Both the position numbers and the translations under genes were made by a program. Below, piece by piece: positions 32,505-44,039 of a stretch of DNA of 64,000 bases. The stretch comes from Symbiodinium natans (lineage: Eukaryota > Sar > Dinophyceae > Suessiales > Symbiodiniaceae). The number at the start of each line of letters is the position of its first letter. The stretch's first letter is position 1. The stretch is taken from positions 674,077 to 738,076 of the forward strand of contig CAJNDS010000946.1 of NCBI GenBank assembly GCA_905221605.1, given 5' to 3'. The notes under the pieces were generated by a model. The model saw only the letters and a list, made by a program, of their open reading frames with translations, searched no databases and was not told where the DNA came from.

Positions 32505-35500
32505 ATCATAGACCTCCATTGCCATTCTACCTCAGATACCGTCCTGCCTCAAATCATCATTCTGCTTCAACTGTTGCATGGGGTTCTCCTTCGATCTACT
32601 TGTGTGAGAAGCCGAAACTCCTGAGTGGGTCACGGCCTAGTTGGCCGCTATCACAAAACATGCATTTCCTTCCCTTGAGTAGGTCCTAAGAACCTGTTCT
32701 CCATCAGCCATTCGGATTTTTTCCATTGCCCTCTGCTATCGCTTTCGCTTCTTGGCTTGGCTGTCGGCACTCCTGGCCCAAGTCTACATGATAAACCAGG
32801 CTTGGAGTTGGCGCCGGTTGTTGGCCTGGATCTTTGATATTGTGTCCTTTGAAGTGTCCAGCAAAGCTTCTTGCAAGCCAGGGTTGTACGAAGCACTCGT
32901 CGAAAACCTTCGTCGCTGTTGATTTTCAGAAACACTTCATTACTTGTACGTTGCACAAAGTGGTCAATGCTAGGCGATTAGCACTAGGAAACAAGAAACA
33001 AAATCGGTTCTTGAATCCCAGATTCTTGGCCATTGAAACGCTTGCGCCCACCCAAGCAAACTTGAAAGTAAGGCAGTGTCAGTGTCACATGCACCAGATG
33101 CACAGCGGTGTGCTCGGAGCCGATTCGGGTATCTCTGCCTGAGCCATTCTGGAACTGCCTCAAGCAGTCGCCTGGGCTTTGTTTCTGGCAAAACTCGAAG
33201 TTTGGATTGAGTAAGTGGATGCTTTCATAAGTCGAAGCCGGGAATCAGCTTGGTGTACCCGTTGTGAAAGGCCTGCTTTTTTGGCATAGCGGCCACAGCT
33301 GCTGAACTCGGAACAAATGCCGGTATCCATGACTTCCATGTTCCGGAGAAACCTGGGATAAATCGGGGGTACGGGAGCACAAGCAAGACCGACACAGAGA
33401 CCATGTAGACTGCAGGCCCAATTCTACTGGAAAGCACGATGAATCTGCAAAACCCCCGATCGCCCGGAGGTTGTTCGGAGATAGCAGAGCTCGTTCGGTG
33501 TGTTGCCCGGGGCTGTCTGCAGGGCTGGGCTGGGTGTCGGCTGCTGCGGGTTGTTCTTCTTGTGCGAGTTGTGGCTCGGCCACTGTAGCGGCAACGGGAA
33601 GGCGAGGTCTGATTGTCAAACCCAGCGCGGCAGCGTCCTTCCGAACACTGTGCAGCAAATTCTGCCGACAGACCAGGAATTTGTACGAAATTTTAACCGC
33701 CGAAAAACACGAACAGCCCTAACCTAAACACACACTATACGCACACACACACACACATGCTACGACTGTGTTATAATTTGCTAGCGCCTCCCAATCGCCG
33801 GGACTCATGATGACCTCGATCTCTTCGAGATGCTGACCAGCACGGGTCTTCTCATCCAAAAGCTTCAGTTTCCCAACGAATCGCATTCGAAAGTCTTGCT
33901 TCAATGCGGCGTCCTCTATCCTTAGAAACTAAGAGAAAGCAAAAACATAAGCCAGACGATGCAGCACGGTAAAGTGAAGCAGCACGGGAAAATGCAGCCA
34001 GTCACCGGGAGTACTCCTCCAGTCTGCCCCGAAGCCATTTCTCCATGGCAGCCTGAGTTTGAGCATGCTGCCTCGCAACTGCATTCCGCTTCCATGGGCC
34101 GGTGGCGCCCAGGAGGCCGAAGTTTTCGGCACGTGGGGGGTAGGAAGCCAGTACTCGCCGGCTGAAGTGGCACGGGGAAATGCACCAGCACGCAAACGAA
34201 GCAGCACGCAAAAATGCAGGGCATTTTGCTTGAGTTTCCATTGCGGGACCAAAATTAGGCAGCTTTGCGTTTCAGCATTCTGCTTCAGCCGTGGTGCGTT
34301 GGCCTCCTTGCCACAAGGAGGCTGCGACTCACGACCACCTGCCGTCGCGAAGCCCAAATCTGCCACCACCTGCCCGGGGAAGCAGCACAGGAATCGAGGC
34401 AGCACGCTGAAAGGCAGCCGGGCTCGGTCCAGCCGCCTAGTACTAAAAGAAGAAGAACCATCCCCCCCGAAATCCCAAGAATTCTCAGCCCAGGAATCTC
34501 GAAATACCCCTCCTGGCAGCCCCTGAAAACCCAGAAAACCCGGCCTGCAAGAAGAGCCTTCCAGGACTCCATGGAGAAACTGCACAAACGGATTCAGAAT
34601 CCAAACCTTTGAATCCTAAAGGCTTGGCTTCGAGGCTTTGTAATGTAAGGCCCGACGACACAGCACTGCCTATGAGGCTGAAAAACTTTCTAGTTCGTTT
34701 GCCCATTGTGCTTTGAACAAGAAATAAAGCCTTTTTTGTAACGGTTTGGTCGGTTTTAATTTAAGGCTTGCAGTTGAGCCCAGGGTGAGGCTTTGGAGTT
34801 TGGGATATTCAGCGCTAAGCTTTGGGAGTTTAATTTTAAGAGCCCCCTGTATTTACTTCGCTAAACGCCGAAAAAATGTACAACTCAGCTAACCCTGGGG
34901 TCTGGATTCCATCCATACTTTTGCTGGGTTCTTGTATGGAGCTTATCTTGTTTAGTAGACTAGAGAGATGATAGCACTCTTTGCAAAGACAAGTGAATCA
35001 TCATTGCCTCCTGCTCTGCAGTGCCCAGGCGGGTTTGGGTTTGGTTTGAGTTCTGGCTTCGTTCAGGGTTCTGGGCCAGGATACAGGTATGTGAAGCCTG
35101 TTGACTGCTGACGACTTGGAGTTCGGGCGTAGGGTTTTTCTGTCGGTGGGGTGGGTCTATTGTGTGGTTGATTCTCGGATTGCCAGGGAAGCGGTGCATG
35201 TCCTTAGACTTCGAGGTAATAAAGCAGGCAACAGGACGAACAGTTTGGACAGAGACACAAACCCTCCTCAACATGTGTCAAACAGCATCAAGCCAATGTG
35301 TGGGCTGCAGCTGCTAGAGTTCTATACAGCTAGCACAAGACATTCAACTTTGTGTGGGATTCTTTTGCACTTCTCTAGTGCTCGCAAAGACAAATCAAGT
35401 CGAGTCTCCTTGCTCGGTCGGGAGAAGGAAGTCGAGCCAGGGCCCAGAACCACAAGATTCGTCGCATGAGACTGAGATACGCAACTGAGACAGGAGCTCA

Positions 35501-35955
35501 GTCAATAAAGATTGGATCAGGCTGGGAGACCAAAAACATGAAAAACACTGCAGCATAGTGGCACGGCTGCACTGGCACGTCTGCCACCAGCTCCAGGAAG
35601 TCCAGGAAACAATATGGATTTGAGTCTATCAGATAACCAAAGGCTTGCGCTGCCCCACAAGGCCCGGGGCAAGCCACAAAGAAAACATGGCCACATAAGG
35701 AAGCAAAGAGCTGAGTGCGAAGGTTTGCCCACACATTACTTGGCATGCAGGGAGTCCCTTCAAACTGCCTCAATGGATACGTGGTTTGCCTTCCAGAACT
35801 GTATAAGACAGCAAGCAAACAGCCTCTTAAGAGAATGCAAGACCAGACCATGTTACTGCCAGCAAACCGAAACCAGACAAATGAAGCAGCACGCTAATCT
35901 GAGGGGGGATGGTTGTCGAGGGAGCATGGCTATGGGCACCTATGATGTTACTCTT
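32505..35955. other. 3.4-kb stretch with almost no telomere repeat, no gene recognised
   Basis: The only long stretch without TTTAGGG-type arrays. Open frames up to 218 codons occur on both strands and overlap, with no domain I recognise. The GCAGCACG word recurs around 33960-34410 and at 35885, often followed by GGAAAATG or CAAAAATG. A short CA run is at 33735-33758. It could be one very long intron, an intergenic spacer or an old insertion. Confidence 0.5.
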
Positions 35956-36040
35956 GGGTCTACGAAAACTAAGTGGCTCTTAAGAAGCCCTAAGCCGGCT
36001 GACGGTTTCAGAGGGTCTCAGAGCTTGACGCCGCTGCCCT
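35956..36040. repeat. Second copy of the 85-bp repeat
   Basis: Identical to 32366-32450 except at two positions. Preceded by GATGTTACTCTTGGG and followed directly by a CCCTAAA array. Function unknown; no convincing open frame. Confidence 0.88.
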
Positions 36041-36142
36041 AAACCCTAAACCCTAAACCCTAAACCCTAAACTTTAAACCCTAAACCCTAAACCCTAAAC
36101 CCTAAACCCTAAACCCTAAACCCTAAACCCTAAACCCTAAAC
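36036..36142 (+). repeat. CCCTAAA array after the second 85-bp repeat
   Basis: About 15 units with one CTTTAAA variant. Confidence 0.95.
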
Positions 36143-36161
36143 TTGACATCCTGACGAATAT

Positions 36162-36241
36162 TAGGGGCCCCAGAGCCACATAAACATAAGGATCCTAGTA
36201 TTGGGGTACAAGGGCCCCTAGAAGGGGATTCCTGGACAGCC
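36162..36241. mobile_element. MITE family B, second copy
   Basis: Matches both the left end and, in reverse complement, the TATTGGGGTA...AAGGGC part of the 12682 copy. Confidence 0.55.
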
Positions 36242-36449
36242 ATGTTTGTAGAATCCTCATATGTTGCTTGGGTTCACGGGATTTGTTGCGCTGCCAACTA
36301 ACTCTCTCTTCCGAGTCCTGATCCCTCCCTACTGCGTTTCCCAAGTCCTAAACCCTAAACCCTAAGCCCTAAGCCCCCAACTCCTTAAGTCCTTACGTTC
36401 CAGAAGCCCTAAACCCAAGACCCTAAACTCTTCGCTCCACATGTCCGAG

Positions 36450-36487
36450 GCATTACCTCTACGAGCTCCAGCAGCAGAAGCACCTCG
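36450..36487 (+). CDS. Putative exon, unknown protein
   Basis: TCCGAG|G acceptor after CCCTAAA-type repeats, peptide HYLYELQQQKHL, GC donor (CTCG|GCTGAG). Confidence 0.45.
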
Positions 36488-36545
36488 GCTGAGAGCGTCG
36501 AGCTGCTATAATGTTCAGGGTTTCGGGTTTAGGCTTAGTGGGAGT

Positions 36546-36775
36546 GTAGGAAAATAGGGGTATCCTGTTTGGGAGTTTGGGGGTCCCTTTAAGGGGATTC
36601 TATTCTATTTGTGGTAGAAAAGGGGTACAGTACCCCTATTCCGGGAAATACCCATATGGGAGTTTCCGAAAATAAGGGACCCCCGAATACAGACCCCCCA
36701 AATAAAGGGTAGGATTCCCTTAGATTAAGGACTCAAACAAGGTACCCCGATTTTCCGAAACCCTCACATGAGGGT
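36546..36775. mobile_element. Repeat family J, partly palindromic
   Basis: AAAATAGGGGTATCCTGTTT at the left and AACAAGGTACCCCGATTTTC at the right are complementary. Related pieces lie at 29690-29785, 37345-37430 and 43080-43240. Confidence 0.6.
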
Positions 36776-37159
36776 TCAGGGTGTAGGGTTTAAAGCTCAC
36801 TGGGCTTAGGGTCTTAGACGAAGTCAGGAGTTAAGCTGGAAGGGCACAAGACAGGCTTATAGGGGCCAAACGGTGGGTTGATAGGACTCAGGGTTTTGGG
36901 GCTTGTTTTGGCTTTCGAGTTTGTTGCCCATTGGGGGGGGGGGGGTGTAGGAATTTCGGCCCCAAACCCTAAACCCCAAGCCCAAGACTCGGTTTGCGCA
37001 AATCGTTCAGGTGCAGTGCAGGGGTTCGGTTTAGGAGCTTCTTAGGAGTTGTTCTGAACCCAAGTAAGGAATATACCTGAAATTATGTAGGGATCCTGAA
37101 TATGATTTAAGGTACATTCCCGAAGTAAGGGGCATTGGGTTCTCTGGGAACTGTTGGAG

Positions 37160-37171
37160 CTTTTGGGAACC

Positions 37172-37224
<53 letters not shown>

Positions 37225-37285
37225 ACCCTAAACCCTAAACCCTAAGCCCTAAACCCTAAACCCTAAACCCTAAACCCTAAACCCA
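37160..37285 (+). repeat. CCCTCAA array passing into CCCTAAA
   Basis: Eight CCCTCAA units change abruptly to CCCTAAA, the mirror image of the TTTAGGG/TTGAGGG array at 21421. Confidence 0.94.
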
Positions 37286-37344
37286 CCCTAAGGCCCTGAG
37301 CCATACACTGACACCCGAAGCCGACAGCCATCCATACATGGGAG

Positions 37345-37430
37345 GTTTCCGAAAATAGGGGTACTTTTTTGGGCGTCCCTTTAAGGGGACTCTATGCTAT
37401 TTGGGTTTTTAAAAAGGGTACCCCTCTGTT
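37345..37430. mobile_element. Repeat family J, half element
   Basis: TTCCGAAAATAGGGGTACTT and CCCTTTAAGGGGACTCTATG. An (AT)n/(GATA)n microsatellite follows at 37438-37575. Confidence 0.5.
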
Positions 37431-37883
37431 TGACATACAGACATATATATATATAGATAGATAGATAGATAGATGTATACTTACATACAGGATATCTTTT
37501 GGCGAGTATTTGTTTTTGTATGTGTATATATATATATATATATATATCTATATCTATATCTATACATACATGTGTGTATACTATTCGAAGTATATTCTGC
37601 AGCCCTGACATCCTCCCCAAGTCCTGACTTGTAACTCTTGCATCTCGAAGACAGGTCTGCTTTGACTTGTAGTTTGTGAGGCTGAGCCCTCAGCCCTGTA
37701 AACATCTATAAGTCCTGCACTGGACCCGATTCCCTACAGGCCTGAATACCCTAAGCCCCTAAACCCTATCATGCAAGGCCTAAATCCCCTTAGCCCTTCA
37801 ACCTCCTCAAAACGCCTCCCTCCAGGTACCCGAAACTCGAAACCCTAAACCCTAAACCCTAAACCCTAAACCCTAAGCGCCAG

Positions 37884-37957
37884 GTACAAGAAGCAGATCG
37901 CGCAGAGCAGCCGGAAGGTCCTCTCGAAGGCGAAGTTGGACATGCTCCGGCACCTGG
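37884..37957 (+). CDS. Putative exon, basic helix
   Basis: CGCCAG|G acceptor about 10 nt after CCCTAAA units, peptide YKKQIAQSSRKVLSKAKLDM then LRHL. The minus strand is also open here. A GC donor (CTGG|GCGGAC) is assumed. Confidence 0.5.
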
Positions 37958-38701
37958 GCGGACGATGGATGGGGGGCCCCCCAGGCCCTAAACCCATTCG
38001 CAGGGTTTAGGGTTTGGGTTGTGGGTTTAGGGTTTAGGGTTCAGGGTTCAGGGTTTAGGGTTTAAGGTTTAGGGGCCACAAGCTCTAAGCCCTTCAAACT
38101 CTATGCCCGGGGGTGTGAAGTCTCTTGAGCTCAGCTTTGATGCGACTGGGACCTCCAGACCCGCACGGGTTTCGTGTTTCGGGTTTAGGGTTGTTGAAGC
38201 CCCCGACAATCACTTCAGCCCCCCCCCCCCCCCCCCCGAGAAAACTCAACTCACTTTCACCCTTCATGGTTCTTGAAGGGCCGCCCCCCCCCCCCCCCCC
38301 CCCCACGTGCCCGAAGCCTCTGAACGCATTGTTTCAGACCTCAGAGCTTTTGGTGTTAGGGTTTAGGGTTTAGGGTTTAGGGCTTAGGGTGCAGGATTCA
38401 GGGTGGGCTCAATGAGGGATCCTTCCAGTCGCGAGCTTCTTCCGGACCGTGTCCTTCTGCTTCACCTCAACCCTAACCCTCAACCCTAAACCCTAACCCT
38501 AAACCCTAAACCCTAAACCCTAAACCCTGCTGAGGAACATGGTGGGGGGGCCCAGACTGCAAAGGGAAATGTCCGGGTTCGTTGTGGTTCTTCGCCGAGA
38601 GTCTGACTCCAGCGCCTCAAAGAGCCAAGATTTAATTTAGGGTTTAGGGTTTGGGGTTTGGGGTTTGGGGTTTAGGGTATAACCGTATAACCATGGACCG
38701 C

Positions 38702-38795
38702 ACATGGAGGTTCATGGTTGTAAGTAGGGTCATAAGTGCCTTGAGTAGGGCTGTAAGTATAGTCACTCGACTTACAGCCCTACAACTACGCACAA
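38702..38795. mobile_element. MITE family E, degenerate copy
   Basis: ATGGAGGTTCATGGTTGTAA at the left and an inner TAGGGCTGTAAGT/ACTTACAGCCCTA inverted pair. Confidence 0.5.
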
Positions 38796-38879
38796 ACCTT
38801 CAGCCGGAGCAGCCTAGCAAGCCTGCATCCCGACATTCCTAAAGCACTACGTCCTGACCCTAAACCCTAAACCCTAAAT

Positions 38880-39780
38880 CCTACCTGTTAAACCTTTTGC
38901 CTGCGTTTTTTTGGGTCGGAACGGAAAAACCTGGTTTTTCTTGGGTTTGAAAGAATTTCCTGGAAATTCTATTAATTCTGGGTTATGGGTTTTAGGGTTT
39001 AAAGGTTCCAATCTTGTGGGCGATTCTTATCATCATAATGGGTTGTAGTGTTTCGGGGTCATACAGGGAAGAGACTGTTTTTTGTATCCAAAGACCCAAG
39101 AGCATAGACTCATATTGAGCCATTGTCAGACTGAGACCGAACACTGCGTGCTGCAGGGATTTTGGGGGTTCCTTTCAGAAGGAATGCCACGTTCTGGGGC
39201 ACATAGGCATATTCCCCGAGTACCCTTCTAATCCCTGCGTGACTAAGTGTAATCTACCGAGAATTCAATAGAGGATTTGAAATAATTTTCGTTCTTGCGG
39301 ACTCTTAGCCCCACATTTGGCTTCGAGGGTTTCAACTTAAGGCTTCTAGGTTTAGGGTTTAGGGTTTAGGGTTTAGGGTTTAGGAGTTCTAGGCTTTGGG
39401 TCTTCGGCTGGCAGCTGTTTGTTTACGGACGTCAGTCGATTGTCTGTCCCCTCCCAGACGCATGGCAGCCTGGCCAGCCAGCAGAAGAAGCTGGCGCGCA
39501 CAGGGGAGGGGCGAGGGTTTGGGGTTTAGGGGTTGGGGGTGGTGTTGGGGCGTGGCAGGCATAGTCTCAGGGCATCTAAACTTTCTAACCCTAAACCCCA
39601 AACCTCAAACACCCCAAACCCTCCTCCTGCTTAGTGCTTAGGGTTTAGGTTTAGGGTTCAGGGGTCTAGATTTTTGAGGGTTACGGGATGTAGGGTTCAG
39701 GTTTTTGGAGCTTAGGGTTTAGGGGTTTTGGTTTGTCTAAGGCTCGTTACATGCTCCCTTCCCTTAATTAGGGTTTAGGA
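38880..39780. other. Mostly unique stretch, no gene recognised
   Basis: AT-richer than the surroundings to 39300, then TTTAGGG units at 39350-39385 and G-rich decayed telomeric text to 39780. The frames at 39389-39641 overlap on both strands and match nothing known. Confidence 0.3.
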
Positions 39781-39893
39781 TTCAGGGTTTAGGGTTGTTG
39801 CATGGGCCCTTACTAAGGTCCCTTACCTTCTTTAGTGGGTTTTGAAGTATGAGCCCTAGGGTTTATAGGGTAATGGGGGGACGTAACAATAGC

Positions 39894-40004
39894 TTTGTGG
39901 TACTTTACTGTAACTTTAGATCCTTAGCCTTTTTGGGTTTATTGGGTTTCTTCCTAAGGCAGCTAAAATTTTAATTTTTAGCTACCCTTCTGAGTGTAGC
40001 CAAG
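39894..40004. mobile_element. Dispersed repeat family A, copy without telomere array
   Basis: The intact version: TTTTTAGCTACCCTTCTGAG is continuous, which defines the insertion point of the array in the 12265 copy. Confidence 0.75.
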
Positions 40005-40283
40005 ATAGGGTCCCCGTTTAGGGCCCACAGAAAGGGACCGCAACTGCCCTTGGAGTTTGGGTCCGGGGTACAGGGGTGGTTTCGGTTTCGGGTCGACGGC
40101 GGAAATCCTGAACCCACAGTGGTTTAGGGTTTAGGGTTTAGGGTTTAGGGTTTAGGGCAATTCGACCCCAAACCCTAAGCCCCAAACCCTAACCCGAAAC
40201 CCTAAGCCTTCTAAAGTCACCCCTACCCTCTAGGCCCCAGAAACCCTAAACAAGCCATTTGGAAAGTTGCTCTGCTGTGCCAG

Positions 40284-40316
40284 GTGGCTCAGAAGCAGCG
40301 CAAGCTTGCGGCCCAG
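40284..40316 (+). CDS. Putative exon, in phase with the next
   Basis: GTGCCAG|GTG acceptor preceded by CTCTGCTGTG, GT donor (GCCCAG|GTGTCC), 11 codons VAQKQRKLAAQ, phase 0. Confidence 0.6.
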
Positions 40317-40979
40317 GTGTCCGGAGCTTCCTGCCACATTCCAACCTTTTTTCCCTGAAAGCCCTACAAGCCGTGAGCCCTAAAAAAGCCATGTGAACAC
40401 TGTAAGCCCTAAAACCTCTGTGAACCCCAAGCTCTCAATATCTCATAAAACCCGTAGACCTTATGAAAACATCTTATAATGTCTATCAACCCTACAAGGG
40501 TAAGCCCTCAACTCCAACCAAGCCTGGTGCCCCCTAACCCTCTCAGCCTCAGGCGATCCCTAAGCATCCCGACGCCCTCATACCGAAAGCTCATGAGAGG
40601 TTCCCTAAATTGGGGCCCCTTTCGGGGTGGGCTCCTGTCATGATTCGAAGCCTCATTATGTGTATAATGTATACATATATATATATATATACATATGCAT
40701 AGCAAGGGTACCCTGAAAGGGCTAGTTGATTGAGAGAATCCACCGCATCCCTCGAAGCCCAACTGCCTAGAACTTAGTAGAGTTTAGGGCCCGGTTTGAT
40801 TGCAGTTTCGGAGTCAAGCCTCGGTGGTTTTGGAGGATGCGCCTGATTCACATCACCCAAGGCCCCACTCCCTCTTCTGGACTGCTGTCGGGTCTGGCGC
40901 CCTTAACTCCTACACCAGAGAAAGGAGGGGCCTGAACCCTAAACGGTTGACCCTAAACCCTCTGCTCCTACAGTGCCTT

Positions 40980-41087
40980 CTTGGAGGTTCATGGGTAGTT
41001 AGAAGTAGGGTTCTAATTTAGCACTTTCAGTAAGGTTATAGTTGCCCTACTTATCGCCCTACTTCTAACTACCCATGAACCTCCAAG
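40980..41087. mobile_element. MITE family E, with perfect 31-bp inverted repeats
   Basis: 40980-41010 and 41057-41087 are exact reverse complements, beginning CTTGGAGGTTCATGGG, with only a 46-bp loop between. The perfect arms suggest recent movement. Confidence 0.9.
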
Positions 41088-42103
41088 TAGACTCGGACCC
41101 TTAAGTTTTGGAAGCTTCGCGCAGCCGCAGGCAGAATCTGAGCAAGAGCACCAGGCCACTGGGGTAGGGCAGTGGAGCGAACTTAGCTCATAGGATCGCA
41201 ACCCCCCGCCCCCCCGCCCCCCAGCAGGTAGAGCAGGATGCCTCAGACGCGCACTCTTCCATTTCCGTGATGTTGCTTGTACGCTGTCTAAACTTGCAGT
41301 ACGTAGTACCAAACACCAAACTCCCAAACTTACTGTAGTAGCTGAATGAGTACACATTACACTTTTTGGGATACTATAATCCCCTTAGGGAACTGAAAGT
41401 GTGCACCTTTATTGGGGGGCCTATGAACCCAGTAACTAGGCAAAGGAAGCCTAAGCTGGACGTTGTTACCTGCATGCGGCTCTCCCGGCCGGAAGGCTTC
41501 AAGTTGAGTATCTTGCTGTTTGCCAAAACCCTAAACACTGTAAACCCTTTAAAAACCCTATAAACCCTTAAAACCCTATAAACCCTATAAACCCTAAACC
41601 CTCTAAACCCTATGAACCCTATAAACCCTAAACCCTAAGCTCTTTCTGGCGGCGAACACAATGCGGGTAGGCCTGGCGCCAATCAGGATGCATATTATTT
41701 TCAATGTAACCTTAATCCTTTGACAACTGACCTACTAAACCCCTACACCCGGAAGGCCTAAGATCTAGAACAGCCAAAAGTTGCCCTTGCTAGGCCCTTA
41801 GACAGATCAAGAAGCTCGTATATGCGCATGCTGCACGCGCTAAATCCCTAAACTACTAGATACGTCAGCCCTCAACTCTAAACCCCTAAACCCCTGAAGC
41901 CCTCAAACCCCAAACCCCCCAAGCCCCGCAACCGCCGCAAAGCCCCCAACCCCAACCACCCAACCCTTAACACCCCCCCCCACCCCCTAAACCAACCCCC
42001 CCCCCCCCCCGGCCACTCCTAGTCCCTAAACCCTAAACCTTGAGCCCTAAACCCTAAACTCTAGACCCTTCACCCTCAAGCCCCTCCAGCTTGCACGCCG
42101 CAG

Positions 42104-42160
42104 GCCTTGCAAAAGATGGCCAAGCGGCTGACCTCAAATTTCGAGGAGATGACGAACATG
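42104..42160 (+). CDS. Putative exon, follows 40284-40316 in phase
   Basis: GCCGCAG|GCC acceptor, 19 codons ALQKMAKRLTSNFEEMTNM, GC donor (AACATG|GCCCGG). The two exons together give 30 helical residues; family not recognised. Confidence 0.6.
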
Positions 42161-42249
42161 GCCCGGGGGGAGGGGGGGGGAGCTTCTGGAGATTAGGGTT
42201 TAGGGTTTAGGTTTTAGGGTTTAGGGTTTAGGGTTTAGGGTTAGGGTTT

Positions 42250-42895
42250 AGGGATTTGAGGGTTGAGGGTGTTTGGGCTTCGGGCTTGGGGCTGCTGATT
42301 TATGTACGGTTAAGGGTTCAGGGATCGGATTGGCGGCTATGCTATGCGTTGTTTGACTTTATTGAGTACCTGTTTTATCATCGTGGGCATGTGATATGTA
42401 GGACAACTTCCCCCCCTTGCCCGCAGTTTAGAGAACAGGCCGGGTTTGTCCGTTTTTGTTTTGAGTATAGTTTGGGCCCCTATCTATACTCTTAATCCCT
42501 AAACCCGAAACCCTAAACCCTAAACTAGGGGTGTAGAGATCTCATGCCCTCAGTTATAAGCCATAGAACCCGAACCCGAACCCGAAGTTTTTTGGGGTTT
42601 GGGATGTTGGCAGCTCCGTTGTCGGGCAATCCCCTCCCACTACTGTCGTCGAAGCTCCCAACCAGGGACATTAAGTCAGAGGTGTACTGTTTTGCATATA
42701 CATGTTATATACATGTTAATATGTAAATATATAAACGGGATCTTGCTAGGGCTATTCGTTTAACGCATATACGATCATTGTTCTAGGTACACTTTTAGTT
42801 CTTGACTTGCTTTAAAAGACATTTACGCGGGGCTGCTTCAGGCCTGGGCTTTTTTCATGTATGGAGGGTGAGGGCTGGTTGGCATCTTTTGCTGC
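42250..42895. other. Unique stretch before the long CCCTAAA array
   Basis: Non-repetitive, AT-richer. The + frames 42256-42495 and 42544-42726 have no recognisable domain and lack the AG|G island layout. Confidence 0.3.
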
Positions 42896-42897
42896 CC

Positions 42898-43021
42898 TAA
42901 ACCCTAAACCCTAAACCCTAAACCCTAAACCCTAAACCCTAAACCCTAAACCCTAAACCCTAAACCCTAAACCCTAAACCCTAAACCCTAAACCCTAAAC
43001 CCTAAACCCTAAACCCTAAAC
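42898..43021 (+). repeat. CCCTAAA array, about 17 units
   Basis: Perfect heptamers. Confidence 0.96.
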
Positions 43022-43036
43022 CGGGCGGCTCCGCTG

Positions 43037-43057
43037 TTTCGTTCGGTGAGGATTTTG
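43037..43057 (+). CDS. Possible micro-exon with a histone-deacetylase-like motif
   Basis: GGTGAG|GAT acceptor just after a long CCCTAAA array and GT donor (CATGGG|GTCCTT). The seven codons read DFDVHHG, the metal-site motif of class II-type deacetylases. No neighbouring exon supports that family, so this may be chance. Confidence 0.2.
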
Positions 43058-43305
43058 ATGTTCATCATGGGGTCCTTGTTATAATAAGGGAATCCTACTA
43101 TTTGGGGGTTTAAATTTGGGGTCCTCCTTCTTTCCCAAAAAACTCCCATATCCCATGATAGAAGATACCCCCTACTATACCCCAAAAGCATGAGAATCCT
43201 CAATTCTAGGAACCCACCGAAACAGGGTACGCCTCTCTTGGGATACCTCTCATCATCTTGTCTTTTGCCTTCGTGGTCTTTGCGGTGCTCTTGAAGCAGT
43301 CCTCG

Positions 43306-43408
43306 GGGTTTAGGGTTTAGGGTTTAGGGTTTAGGGTTTAGGGTTTAGGGTTTAGGGTTTAGGGTTTAGGGTTTAGGGTTTAGGGTTTAGGGTTTAGGGT
43401 TAGGGTTA
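43306..43408 (+). repeat. TTTAGGG array, about 14 units
   Basis: Perfect heptamers. With the 42898 array it brackets 285 bp of unlike sequence in the CCCTAAA-island-TTTAGGG arrangement. Confidence 0.96.
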
Positions 43409-43442
43409 AAAAAAACGGAAGCCTTGTGAGCAAGGTGGCCAC

Positions 43443-43491
43443 GCTCCGGGGCTACAGCCAAGCCAGGAAAAGTGACGAGAGCTGAGCCCAG
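43443..43491 (+). CDS. Putative exon, possibly terminal
   Basis: GAGCAAG|GTG acceptor, peptide VATLRGYSQARKSDES then TGA. TTTAGGG arrays lie on both sides. Confidence 0.35.
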
Positions 43492-43812
43492 GATTCGTGG
43501 GTTTAGGGTTTAGGGTTTAGGGTTTAGGGTTTAGGGTTTAGGGTTTAGGGTTTAGGGGTTTAAAGGTTCAAAGGTTTAAGGGTTTAAGGGTTAAAGGTTC
43601 AAGGGTGTAAGGGTTTCAGGGTTTCAGGGTTTAGAGTTAGTTTGTTTTGTTTCTCTTTCCTTTTTCTTGGGATGCTGGGATTAATGGTTTAAAAAATTAT
43701 GTTTGAGCGTTTGAGGTCCCCTAAACACTGCTGAGCCGGCTTTTTCAAGGCTTAGGGTTTAGGGTTTCGGGTCTAGGGTTTAGGGTTTAGGGCTTAGGGT
43801 TTAGGCCACAGC

Positions 43813-43880
43813 TTCCCCTTGTCGTAGACCTTGTCAGCGCCCAGTTGCTGGAAAACATCCCGGCAAGCAAGCAGCAATAG
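43813..43880 (+). CDS. Putative exon, strand uncertain
   Basis: On + the peptide LPLVVDLVSAQLLENIPASK follows a GCCACAG acceptor and ends at TAG. On - the same bases read QLGADKVYDKGKLW after TTTTCCAG. Both look plausible; + is given for consistency with its neighbours. Confidence 0.35.
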
Positions 43881-44039
43881 TCCCACTAAATCCTCCTTGG
43901 GAATTATTTTGTATTTTTGTTTACATAAAACCCGAGAGGATATTAAAAATCTGATGTTCATTAAGGTTCTAAGGGGAGTATAGCCCAGGTGTTCTTTTGT
44001 TGGGGCTTCTGAGGGCCTTTGCGGGATTGAGTCTTTAGG

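Noticed and set aside
33929-34585. Longest open frame, 218 codons on the minus strand
   Set aside because: Overlaps several other open frames on both strands, shows no recognisable domain and has an unlikely composition rich in Cys, Trp and Phe.
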